Part shown: in pieces, positions 50,218 to 57,435 of the stretch | Layout of the letters: every line of letters begins with the position of its first letter | Position numbering within the stretch: the stretch's first letter is position 1 | From: an uncultured Collinsella sp. | GTDB taxonomy: Bacteria; Actinomycetota; Coriobacteriia; Coriobacteriales; Coriobacteriaceae | Reading direction: 5' to 3' | DNA length: 64,000 nucleotides | NCBI GenBank assembly: GCA_900544135.1 | Contig: UQTU01000002.1 | Location: 1-64,000, forward strand | Position numbers and translations under genes: made by a program | Notes under the pieces: generated by a model | The model's input: only the letters and a program-made list of their open reading frames with translations | Databases searched by the model: none | What the model was told of the DNA's origin: nothing

Positions 50218-50814
50218 TTAGGCGCTGATGATGTGGGATAGCGGCTGGTCGTGGGTATCGGTGGGAACGTGGTCGACACGCTGTTCGTCAAAGGCGATGC
50301 CGATGATTTGACATGCGGGCGAGAGCATGGGCAGGTAGCGGTCGTAGCAGCCGCCGCCGTAGCCCAGGCGCGCGCCGGCGCGGTCGAAGGCTACGAGTGG
50401 CACGATGGCCATGTCGAGGGCCTCTGCAGACACGATAGGGAAGTGGTCGCTGTCGATGTCCATGGCCGCGAAGGCCCGCGTGGGGTGGGCGATAAACGGA
50501 GCCGAGGACGCATCGTCGACAGCAACTGCCCGCATGCACATGCGCTGGCCACAAGCTGCGGCATCAATTGCCGAGAGCATGCACGGATAGGCCACGCGCC
50601 AGCCGCGTTTGACGGCCGCAGCGGCAAACGCGGCTGGGTCGACCTCGGAACCCATCGCGGCATAGATGGCAACGGTGTGCGGCGCCGCGGCATCCAGGCG
50701 GCCCAGCAGCTCAATCAGCCGCGCACAGATAGCGGCAGACTTCGCCGCGCGCAAGTCCAAATCAAGAGCATCGCGCCGAGCAATCACCGCCCGTCGCAAC
50801 TCAGCCTTATCCAT
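50218..50814 (-). CDS. 5-formyltetrahydrofolate cyclo-ligase
   Basis: The 198-residue protein has the family pattern: a basic N-terminus (MDKAELRRAVIARRDAL), a central EVDPAAFAAAAVKRGW segment, and the nucleotide-binding GARLGYGGGCYDRYL loop near 160-175. It converts 5-formyl-THF to 5,10-methenyl-THF with ATP. The open frame extends upstream into a dispersed repeat; I take the ATG at 50814 as the start. It converges with metA, with a 23-bp gap. Confidence 0.93.
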   Translation of the reverse strand: MDKAELRRAVIARRDALDLDLRAAKSAAICARLIELLGRLDAAAPHTVAIYAAMGSEVDPAAFAAAAVKRGWRVAYPCMLSAIDAAACGQRMCMRAVAVDDASSAPFIAHPTRAFAAMDIDSDHFPIVSAEALDMAIVPLVAFDRAGARLGYGGGCYDRYLPMLSPACQIIGIAFDEQRVDHVPTDTHDQPLSHIISA

Positions 50815-50830
50815 CCCAGCTCCCTCTCCC

Positions 50831-50879
50831 AAACCTACCAAAAAGGGACAGGTTTATTTTGGCAGGTTTTATCTGGGCA
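50831..50879. repeat. 45-bp dispersed hairpin repeat, copy 6
   Basis: This copy (AAACCTACCAAAAAGGGACA then GGTTTATTTTGGCAGGTTTTATCTGGG) lies just upstream of the folate cyclo-ligase start codon. Confidence 0.92.
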
Positions 50880-50886
50880 AATGTCG

Positions 50887-50926
50887 AAACCACCACAAAG
50901 GTGCCTGTCCCCTTTGTGGTGGTTTT
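50887..50926. terminator. Hairpin, probable terminator of HicAB
   Basis: The perfect 15-bp stem AAACCACCACAAAGG / CCTTTGTGGTGGTTT lies 17 bp beyond the HicB stop on the minus strand. T-runs are short on both sides, so it may work in either direction. Confidence 0.7.
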
Positions 50927-50942
50927 GGCCCATGCGTTAACG

Positions 50943-51272
50943 CTATAGCGCCGCAGCGATCGCTTCAGTCACAAACTTATTGAGTGACTCGCCCTTCTTT
51001 GCCGCTGCCAGCGCCGCCTGTTTGTGGAGCTCAGAGCCCGTTCTTACGTTGAACGAGCCCTTAAAAGCCCGCTCGGGCTCTTTGCCCTTCTCGGCGCAAA
51101 ACTCAAGGTAATCGTCGACGGCGTCGTGGAAGCATTGCTCCACTTCTTCAGCCGTGGAGCCTTCAAATACGATTGCGTCCCTAATGCCGGCGACCATACC
51201 TGTTAGCACATGCTGTTCGGCATCGAACTCGACCGGGGCGAAATAACCCTTGTATGCCAAAACGTTACTCAT
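50943..51272 (-). CDS. hicB: HicB-family antitoxin
   Basis: The 109-residue protein has the partial RNase H fold of HicB at its N-terminus (YKGYFAPVEFDAEQHVLTGMVAGI) and a C-terminal ribbon-helix-helix-like segment (GSELHKQAALAAAKKGESLNKFVTEAI) for DNA binding. It should neutralise the HicA mRNA interferase and repress the operon. The start at 51272 overlaps the HicA stop and has GGAGGTAGTC upstream. Length and order fit the family. Confidence 0.9.
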   Translation of the reverse strand: MSNVLAYKGYFAPVEFDAEQHVLTGMVAGIRDAIVFEGSTAEEVEQCFHDAVDDYLEFCAEKGKEPERAFKGSFNVRTGSELHKQAALAAAKKGESLNKFVTEAIAAAL

Positions 51273-51528
51273 GACTACCTCCGACATCTTGCAGAAAGCG
51301 AACGATGTTTCGAATGGTCCCCGCTGTCAATTCGTCAGATGGATGAGGCGCGTGCATTACGAACATCCTGCCATCTGATGGCCTGTAGAAGCGAACGCGC
51401 GATCCGGATGTCTTGCCTTTGCTGTCCATTTCAAAGCCATATGAGGCCATGACTTTTAAAAAATCGGCATACCGATACGTCGAAGGGCAGCTAAACAGTT
51501 GGGCGATGAGTTTATCGGTCCGAGTCAT
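51265..51528 (-). CDS. hicA: HicA-family mRNA interferase toxin
   Basis: The 87-residue protein has a double-stranded-RNA-binding-like HicA fold: an N-terminal ADFLKVMASYGFEMDSKGKTSGSRVRF segment and a late HAPHP segment with the expected His residues, followed by the helix GTIRNIVRFLQDVG. It would cleave mRNA when not bound by HicB. It is the first gene of the pair and overlaps the antitoxin gene by 8 bp, as is usual for hicAB. It is slightly longer than most HicA proteins. Confidence 0.85.
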   Translation of the reverse strand: MTRTDKLIAQLFSCPSTYRYADFLKVMASYGFEMDSKGKTSGSRVRFYRPSDGRMFVMHAPHPSDELTAGTIRNIVRFLQDVGGSHE

Positions 51529-51543
51529 CCCGCCTCACATTCT

Positions 51544-51562
51544 GCAACTATATCCTAGTTGC
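51544..51562 (-). promoter_or_regulatory. Palindromic operator before hicAB
   Basis: GCAACTA-TATCC-TAGTTGC is a perfect 7-bp inverted repeat 16 bp upstream of the HicA start. On the minus strand it overlaps a TATAGT -10-like hexamer, the usual place for a HicB operator. Confidence 0.65.
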
Positions 51563-51689
51563 AATTTAAGTCCGATGCAAGCACCCCTACTATAGAACAT
51601 GTGTACGTATAGAATAAGTGTTCGTACCAACACAAAGGCACCTGCCACTTCGTGGTGGTTTTTGCTGGTGGGACGGGTGTCTGCGGCGG

Positions 51690-51830
51690 TTTGTCTCGAT
51701 CTGTAACAGTAACTCGGCAAAATCGGACCTAGATGTTACAGATTGAGACAAAGGGTCAGCGTCATCCGGAAACGTCTCGATTTGTAACATCTGGAGCCAA
51801 TATTGCCGCCTAGATGTTACAGATCGAGAC
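51690..51830. repeat. Two tandem copies of a TGTTACAGATCGAGAC palindrome
   Basis: Copy 1 has the arms TTTGTCTCGATCTGTAACA (51690-51708) and TGTTACAGATTGAGACAAA (51734-51752). Copy 2 has GTCTCGATTTGTAACATCT (51774-51792) and AGATGTTACAGATCGAGAC (51812-51830). They are flanked by direct GGTGGGACGGG copies near 51666 and 51836. The 394-bp gap between hicA and the M16 gene holds these repeats and a terminator, but no gene. Confidence 0.88.
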
Positions 51831-51876
51831 AAACTGGTGGGACGGGGTGAGCTGCCCCGCCCAAGCAGCGGCAAAA

Positions 51877-51916
51877 GAAAAGGTAGATTTTCGGGCATGT
51901 CCCAAAAATCTACCTT
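51877..51916 (-). terminator. Terminator of the M16 peptidase gene
   Basis: The stem AAGGTAGATTTT / AAAATCTACCTT is followed on the minus strand by TTCTTTTGC. It starts 7 bp after the M16 stop codon. Confidence 0.85.
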
Positions 51917-51922
51917 GGTGCC

Positions 51923-54900
51923 TTAGCCCAGCAGGTCGACAACGTTGAAGTTGGCGTTGCTCTTGGCGATGACGTCTCGGCCGCCAAAGACGCAGGTGGG
52001 CGACTCGGCTGCGATGCGCGTCACGTCGGTGCCGAGCGAGCGCAGCTCACCGGGCGTGGCGGCGAGCATCTGGGCGCGGCGCTCCTCGCGTGCATGCGGG
52101 TCAAGCCCGGCCAGGTAGGTCGTGTTGCGGCGCTTGGTGAGCGCGTACGGCTTCACCGGCGCGTCCATGCCGCTCACGCAGCTCACGATAAAGCCCTCAA
52201 AGGCGGCTTCGTCGGGTTCAAAGCTGCCAAGCCATGCACCCGCGCGCTCCACGCGCTCAATCGAAGGATCGATCGCCGGGTCGCGGTAGGTGTAGAACGC
52301 CGCCTGACGCTCACCTGCCGCGCGGAATCCGCAGCCGTACGCCCCGCCCTTCACGCGGATCTCGTTCCACAGGTAGTCGTAGGAGAGCGCGTTGGCAGCC
52401 ACGGCCCAAGTGCCTGTCACGTCGAGCCCCAAGCGACGCGGATCGCACGCACGCGCGGCAAAGCAGATGTCGCTGGGGATCACGAAAGCCTCGTGGCGGT
52501 CGCGCGGCGCCGGCACCACGAGCGCGTCGCTGGCAGCGCCGTCGCCCGTGTCAAGCCCCAGGCCACCCGCGGCATCCCAGTACGCGTTAAAGTCCTCATC
52601 GCTGCCGGTAAAGCTCGCCATGCAGCCATCGGCCACAAAGATACGACCTGCCAACTCGGCAAGCTTGGCGCGCAGGTCGTCCAGTCGCTCGTCAAAGTGC
52701 TCGAGCAGATCGCGCAGGAACAGATAGAAATCAACGCCCGAAAGCTGCTCGCGCACCACGGCCGAAGGCGAGCTGTAGCTCATCGCGCGACCGAGCGCCG
52801 CCGAGTGGCCGTTGTTGATAAAGCCCTGCTCAAGCCCAATGCGAATCTGCGTGAGTACGTCGCGAACGCGGTCGGCGTTGGCATCGAGCAAAAGCGTGCT
52901 CGACCACACCTCGCGCGGTAGGCTCGCCAGCGCGTCGATCTTTTCGGACAGGGCGCCGGCACTCACCAGCAGGTAGGGGCGCACGCCGTCCACGTCGGGC
53001 TGGGTCATGACCTCGGTCGTAAAGCTCAAAAAGCCAAGCTTGCCGGCGAGCAGGTTGTCGAGTTCCTCGGCCGAATGCTCGCGTGTGGGCAGCTGCTTGA
53101 GCAGGCGGCAGAGCAGGGTCACGTAGGGCAGGTCCTCAAACGTGATGCATCCCAGGTCGAAATACTGCATGGCATAGGCCAGGCGGTTGGTGGGGATGTC
53201 GTGGCGCAGGCAGGGGATGGGCGCGGTCGTGTCTACGACCAGCGGCGGCTCGGGGCGCGCCTCGCCAATGTCGGACACGCGCAGGCGCGGCAGCGTGGCC
53301 TTGTCCTCGGGCGTGTCCTCGGCCTCCTGCGCGGCACGCAGCGCGGCCGTGCGCTCGACCACATCGGCCAGCTCGGCATCGGTCATGGCATCGCGCTTGG
53401 CGGCAAGCTCGGCGGCCTCGGCACCCTCCGAGCCAGCACCAGCGTCCACCGGCACCAGCTCGACCAGCGCCATATGGTCGTTTTCCAGTACCAGCTCGCG
53501 CAGCAGGTCCTCAAAATAGCTGCCGTCCAGCTCGCCGCGCAGCTCCTCGTACACCGGGCCATACTTGAGCGCCAGCGTCGCGGCGTCGTCATCGTAGAGC
53601 CAGGTGCTCAGCGCGTCGCACGCAATGGCCACGCCGTCGGCGATACCGTAGTCGCGCTGGCGCAGGTCGTATTCGTTGCTGCTGATGATGGCCTCCAGGC
53701 GCTCGCGCGGAACGCCGTGCTCGCACAGGTCGCGGCAGGCGTCCTGGAACACGCGGCGCAGCTCGCGCGCCACGCCGGGCTGCGCGTTTTGCAGCATGAT
53801 GAGCTCGTAGGGCTGCAGGCTTTCGGCCGCGGTGTAGCTCACCACGTTGCCGCCCAGGCCGGCGGCCAGAATGGCCTTCTTAACCGGCGCTTCGTTGGAG
53901 CCCAGCAGCGCCTCGAACAGGATGTCCGCGGCGATCGTGCGCTTGCGGTCGAGTGCGCTGCCCAGCACAAGGCCCAGGCCCACCAGGGCGTTTTCGGGCG
54001 TGGTGGCCATCTCGACGCGCTTATACTCGCAGGTCACGGGTGTCTGCACGACCAGCGGATTGGGCGCCAGCGCAGACGGGTCCTCGCCGGCGGCGACGGC
54101 TGCGTCCATGCGGCGGCTCGCGGCGCTCGACTGCGACAGATAGCGCTCGTCCAAAAAGGCCAGCGCGCGGTCCACGTCCAGGTCGCCGTAGAGCGTGATG
54201 TAGGAGTTGGAGGGATTGTAGTGGCGCGCGTGCGTGTCCAGGAACTGCTCGTAGGTGAGCGCGGGAATCGCGCGCGGGTCGCCGCCGCTTTCATGCGCAT
54301 AGGCGGTGTCGGGATAGAGCGCGGCGTTGACGGCGTCGTCCAGCACGCTCATGGGGTCGGACAGCGCGCCCTTCATCTCGTTGAACACCACGCCGTTATA
54401 GCGCAGCGTGCCCTCGCGCAGGTTCGCGGAGCTGCGCTCGACCTCGGCGCCCTCCGGCAGGTCTAGCTCGTAGTGCCAGCCCTCCTGCTCAAAAATGGTG
54501 GGCTTGGTATAGATGGCCGGGTTGAACACCGCGTCCAGGTACACGTCCATCAGGTTGTACAGGTCCTGCTCGTTGGTGGTGGCAACGGGGTAGATGGTCT
54601 TGTCGGGGTAGGTCATGGCGTTGAGGAACGTCTGCATGGAGCTCTTGATCAGATCGACGAACGGCTCCTTGACGGGAAACTTGGCCGATCCGCACAGCAC
54701 CGAGTGCTCAAGAATATGGAACACGCCGGTGGAATCGGCCGGCGGCGTCTTAAAGCCAATGGCAAAGGCCTTGTTTTCGTCATCGCACGCCAGGTACAGC
54801 AGGCGAGCGCCCGAGGCAGCGTGGCACAGCACGTAAGCGTCTGCGTCGAGCTCGGGCACGGTCTCGCAGCGCTCGACGGCAAAGCCGTGGCAGGTGGTGC

Positions 54901-54955
54901 CGGGCACCAGCAGCGCGGCGGCAGCGGCGCGCGGGTCGGTTGAGGTAGTGGGCAT
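51923..54955 (-). CDS. M16C-family zinc metallopeptidase (PreP-like)
   Basis: The 1010-residue protein is a two-halved M16C peptidase like presequence protease. The inverted zinc motif HILEH is at residues 80-84, and the third ligand is in FEQEGWHYEL. The C-terminal half lacks zinc motifs but keeps the GGAYGCGF substrate-binding region typical of the fold. Such enzymes degrade peptides of about 10-65 residues in a closed chamber. No signal peptide is seen. I chose the ATG at 54955, after CAAAGGAGACTGC; the open frame upstream runs through repeats. Confidence 0.93.
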   Translation of the reverse strand: MPTTSTDPRAAAAALLVPGTTCHGFAVERCETVPELDADAYVLCHAASGARLLYLACDDENKAFAIGFKTPPADSTGVFHILEHSVLCGSAKFPVKEPFVDLIKSSMQTFLNAMTYPDKTIYPVATTNEQDLYNLMDVYLDAVFNPAIYTKPTIFEQEGWHYELDLPEGAEVERSSANLREGTLRYNGVVFNEMKGALSDPMSVLDDAVNAALYPDTAYAHESGGDPRAIPALTYEQFLDTHARHYNPSNSYITLYGDLDVDRALAFLDERYLSQSSAASRRMDAAVAAGEDPSALAPNPLVVQTPVTCEYKRVEMATTPENALVGLGLVLGSALDRKRTIAADILFEALLGSNEAPVKKAILAAGLGGNVVSYTAAESLQPYELIMLQNAQPGVARELRRVFQDACRDLCEHGVPRERLEAIISSNEYDLRQRDYGIADGVAIACDALSTWLYDDDAATLALKYGPVYEELRGELDGSYFEDLLRELVLENDHMALVELVPVDAGAGSEGAEAAELAAKRDAMTDAELADVVERTAALRAAQEAEDTPEDKATLPRLRVSDIGEARPEPPLVVDTTAPIPCLRHDIPTNRLAYAMQYFDLGCITFEDLPYVTLLCRLLKQLPTREHSAEELDNLLAGKLGFLSFTTEVMTQPDVDGVRPYLLVSAGALSEKIDALASLPREVWSSTLLLDANADRVRDVLTQIRIGLEQGFINNGHSAALGRAMSYSSPSAVVREQLSGVDFYLFLRDLLEHFDERLDDLRAKLAELAGRIFVADGCMASFTGSDEDFNAYWDAAGGLGLDTGDGAASDALVVPAPRDRHEAFVIPSDICFAARACDPRRLGLDVTGTWAVAANALSYDYLWNEIRVKGGAYGCGFRAAGERQAAFYTYRDPAIDPSIERVERAGAWLGSFEPDEAAFEGFIVSCVSGMDAPVKPYALTKRRNTTYLAGLDPHAREERRAQMLAATPGELRSLGTDVTRIAAESPTCVFGGRDVIAKSNANFNVVDLLG

Positions 54956-55040
54956 ATGCAGTCTCCTTTGACGCCCCAGCGGGGGCGAGTCGAGTCGAAT
55001 CCCCGAGAGTATACCCATATGGGGCCTTCGACCAATCTGC

Positions 55041-55165
55041 CGCACGAGCGTGGATTTTCGGACACACGAGCGTGGAAATTCGGACGCCCGCCAAATAGCA
55101 GTGGATTTTCGGACGAAATCGGCCGCCAAAAGCCTAGAAACCGTCCAAATAACCACGCTCGTGCG
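55041..55165. repeat. GAGCGTGGA palindromic repeat, copy 2
   Basis: CGCACGAGCGTGG (55041-55053) and CCACGCTCGTGCG (55153-55165) are perfect inverted arms. The interior repeats GTGGATTTTCGGAC, ACGAGCGTGGAAATTCGGAC and AGTGGATTTTCGGACGA. The unit matches the one at 43637-43735. Confidence 0.85.
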
Positions 55166-55184
55166 TCAACTACGTATCTCTCAC

Positions 55185-55220
55185 CTCACATTCATCTCTA
55201 CGACGAGGGATGAATGTGAG
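55185..55220. promoter_or_regulatory. CTCACATTCAT inverted repeat
   Basis: CTCACATTCAT (55185-55195) and ATGAATGTGAG (55210-55220) form a perfect 11-bp stem, preceded by CGTATCTCTCAC. A similar CGTATCTCTCA...CATTCATC stretch starts the repeat array at 60307. The rest of the gap to the GntR4 gene (55221-55436) is AT-rich and holds no gene. Confidence 0.6.
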
Positions 55221-55436
55221 ACAGGTAGAAGATAAAAATCAATCGGCTTATCGGATGCATATACCGCCATCAGATTGAAGTTGTATGCGGAAATGGATGG
55301 ACTCTACACCGCTTACGCAAAATAACCCCTCGTTTGCTAAAACATTATAGGAAATGGCGTGGAGTGCTAAAAAGTTCTAATACAATATAAGCCATTTATC
55401 TATAAGCTGCTGATTTCTTGTAAAGGTATGGTTGAT

Positions 55437-56141
55437 ATGGTTGAAGCAAATAGCGTTATCCCCCTGTACAAACAGATTGTTCATGCGCTTTCTGATTCGA
55501 TCGCCAACGGCACGTACCGCCCGGGAGATAAGCTCCCGACCGAGGCGGAGCTTATCGAGCAATTTGGCGTGAGCCGAATAACGGTTCGCTCCGCAATTAA
55601 AGAAATGGAAGATGCTGGGCTTGTTGAGAGGGCCCGTGGCAAGGGCACGTTTGTTTCGTCGGACACGCAGATGTATGCCGCGGACGACCGTGAGAGCTTT
55701 ACCCATTCGTGCCAGCTTGCGGGCAAACAGGCGTCTACCAGGGTTCTCGAAATGGGCTGGGACTTCCCAAGCCTGCGAGACGCGAAGTTCCTGGGCGTAG
55801 ACGATACCCAAAAGGTATTGCGTAGTCGTCGTCTACGCCTTGTGGATGGCAAGCCCACGATGCTGGAAACCAATAGCTATTCCGCTGCGCTTTCTTTTTT
55901 GGAGCATGAGTCCCTCGATGATTCGCTGATGGCGGTACTCGATCGCCAGGGGATCAAGATGGGCCCCAACACGCGTACGCTCGAGGTCTGCTATGCGAGC
56001 GAGCTCGAGGCGGCATACCTTAACGTGGAGCTGGGCTCTTCGCTGCTTCTGTTTGTCGATAGGCGCTATGCCCCAAGCGGCGAGCCGCTCTTCATCTCCC
56101 GTCAGGTGTACTGCACCGAGCGACTGAAGTTCTACTTGTAA
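55437..56141 (+). CDS. GntR/UTRA regulator 4
   Basis: The 234-residue protein has a GntR winged helix (about 5-75: VIPLYKQIVHALSDSIANGTY and VSRITVRSAIKEM) and a UTRA domain. It is upstream of, and on the same strand as, the second PTS, with a 135-bp gap. It is the likely regulator of EIIA-EIIB and perhaps of SIS4-EIIC-EIID. I prefer the ATG at 55437 over 55428, because the AAAGG site is too close to the first. Confidence 0.92.
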   Translation: MVEANSVIPLYKQIVHALSDSIANGTYRPGDKLPTEAELIEQFGVSRITVRSAIKEMEDAGLVERARGKGTFVSSDTQMYAADDRESFTHSCQLAGKQASTRVLEMGWDFPSLRDAKFLGVDDTQKVLRSRRLRLVDGKPTMLETNSYSAALSFLEHESLDDSLMAVLDRQGIKMGPNTRTLEVCYASELEAAYLNVELGSSLLLFVDRRYAPSGEPLFISRQVYCTERLKFYL

Positions 56142-56178
56142 ATTAGAGATAGATTGGTCGATTTACCGACTAATTGTT

Positions 56179-56246
56179 ACCGTTCGCGGATTTGGAAAAT
56201 AGACACGCCGCGTAGGGTAGATTGCTAATATACTTTGTTATGACAA
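56179..56246. promoter_or_regulatory. ACCGTTCGCGG and TTGT-TATG-ACAA sites before PTS2
   Basis: ACCGTTCGCGG (56179-56189) is the inverted form of the motif at 36709 before PTS1. TTGT-TATG-ACAA (56235-56246) is a perfect small palindrome about 30 bp before the EIIA start codon and could be the GntR4 operator. Confidence 0.5.
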
Positions 56247-56276
56247 TATAGTACGTCCTAATGGTATTGGAGAACT

Positions 56277-56696
56277 ATGAATAAGATATTGCTAGCGAGT
56301 CATGGTTATCTCGCCCAAGGCATGAAAAGCTCTCTGGAGATTCTGATGGGCACCAACGACCGAATCGAGTGCCTGTGCGCCTATGTCGATGACGATTCAA
56401 GGGACGTCGCGGCGTTGATTGATGCATGGATGGAGACGAGGGACCCTGCCGACTCTTGGTTTGTCGTGACTGACATCTTTGGCGGCTCTGTAAACAACGA
56501 ATTCATTCAGAGGCAGACTGCCGAATCGTTTACGTTGATCGCCGGAATGAACTTGCCGCTGCTGGTGGAAATGGTTACACAGCTGGACTCCCTGGATGCG
56601 GGCAAGGCCAAAGCCGCGGTCGAGGGATCGCGTTCGTTTATTCAGCTTTGCGAGGCGGCGGACATGCTTGCCGGCGCCGAGGAAGAAGATTTCTAG
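56277..56696 (+). CDS. PTS mannose-family EIIA (system 2)
   Basis: The 139-residue protein is a free-standing EIIA domain with phosphorylated His9 in ILLASHGYLAQG and the VTDIFGGSVNNEF motif (about 63-75). It corresponds to the first domain of the EIIAB fusion of system 1. It receives phosphate from HPr and passes it to the EIIB encoded 71 bp downstream. The start follows TTGGAGAAC. Confidence 0.94.
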   Translation: MNKILLASHGYLAQGMKSSLEILMGTNDRIECLCAYVDDDSRDVAALIDAWMETRDPADSWFVVTDIFGGSVNNEFIQRQTAESFTLIAGMNLPLLVEMVTQLDSLDAGKAKAAVEGSRSFIQLCEAADMLAGAEEEDF

Positions 56697-56767
56697 TTAG
56701 TTCTGGTTCGAGCCCTAGCTAAGGGTCATACCTGTCATTCCCTTTATCACGTGCGGAGATGATAACG

Positions 56768-57241
56768 ATGATTAAGCTTACGAGAGTTGATTACCGACTG
56801 ATTCACGGCCAAGTTGCCATGTCCTGGACTCACGCTTTGGATGTAGATTGCATCCTGCTTGCCAGCGATGCTGTGGCAAAAGACGACATGAGGAAGGCGG
56901 CCTTGAGGCTCGCCCGCCCCAACGGCGTTAAACTCGTCATCAAGGATGTTGACGCTGCTATCGAGGCGCTCAACAGCGGCGTTACCGACAAGTATTCGCT
57001 GTTTATCATCGCTGAGACGATTGAAGATGTCTATCGTCTCGCTAAGGGTTGCAAAGACATCAAAGAGATCAATCTGGGTGGAACCCGAAAGACCCCCGAG
57101 ACCACGCTTCATCCGACCCCTGCAATCTTCGCGACCGAGAAAGATGCCGAGCATATCCAAGAGCTCCTGGGCGATGGCGTGGCTATCGAAATCCGTCAGG
57201 TTCCCAATGACGCTAAGGTGTTTGCCAAGGACGTTTTTTAG
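56768..57241 (+). CDS. PTS mannose-family EIIB (system 2)
   Basis: The 157-residue EIIB begins MIKLTRVDYRLIHGQVAMSW with phosphorylated His13. It matches the C-terminal domain of the system 1 fusion. I chose the ATG at 56768, because GGAG is placed well for it and badly for the ATG at 56759. A hairpin directly after the stop codon and a terminator at 57292 cut it off from SIS4-EIIC-EIID. Confidence 0.94.
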   Translation: MIKLTRVDYRLIHGQVAMSWTHALDVDCILLASDAVAKDDMRKAALRLARPNGVKLVIKDVDAAIEALNSGVTDKYSLFIIAETIEDVYRLAKGCKDIKEINLGGTRKTPETTLHPTPAIFATEKDAEHIQELLGDGVAIEIRQVPNDAKVFAKDVF

Positions 57242-57291
57242 CCGAAAACATGCTGGTGTTCGGCATTTATTGAACCGATGCTCTATGTCTA

Positions 57292-57325
57292 TGCCCGTCG
57301 ATCATTTGATCGGCGGGCTTTTTAT
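57292..57325 (+). terminator. Terminator between EIIB and SIS4
   Basis: The stem GCCCGTCGATC / GATCGGCGGGC is followed by TTTTTATT. It splits the PTS2 cluster into two transcription units. Confidence 0.9.
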
Positions 57326-57382
57326 TAAAGAAAAATCAAAAAAATCTGAAATAGTTCTTGTATAGTTAGTTATATAAAGTAT

Positions 57383-57389
57383 TATAACG
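57383..57389. promoter_or_regulatory. TATAACG site before SIS4
   Basis: TATTATAACGTCATGG contains the TATAACG heptamer, 47 bp before the SIS4 start codon and after the internal terminator. It may mark a promoter or operator of the SIS4-EIIC-EIID unit. Confidence 0.45.
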
Positions 57390-57435
57390 TCATGGGATGA
57401 ATGAAGGGTTCATCCAAGTGAGTTAGGAGTAAGGG

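Noticed and set aside
53075..54466. A 463-codon plus-strand open frame opposite the M16 peptidase
   Set aside because: It is a mirror of the M16 coding frame with low-complexity composition and no domain.
54956..55156. 67-residue N-terminal extension of the M16 peptidase
   Set aside because: The extension lies in a palindromic repeat, and the ATG at 54955 has an AAAGGAG site and matches the family start.
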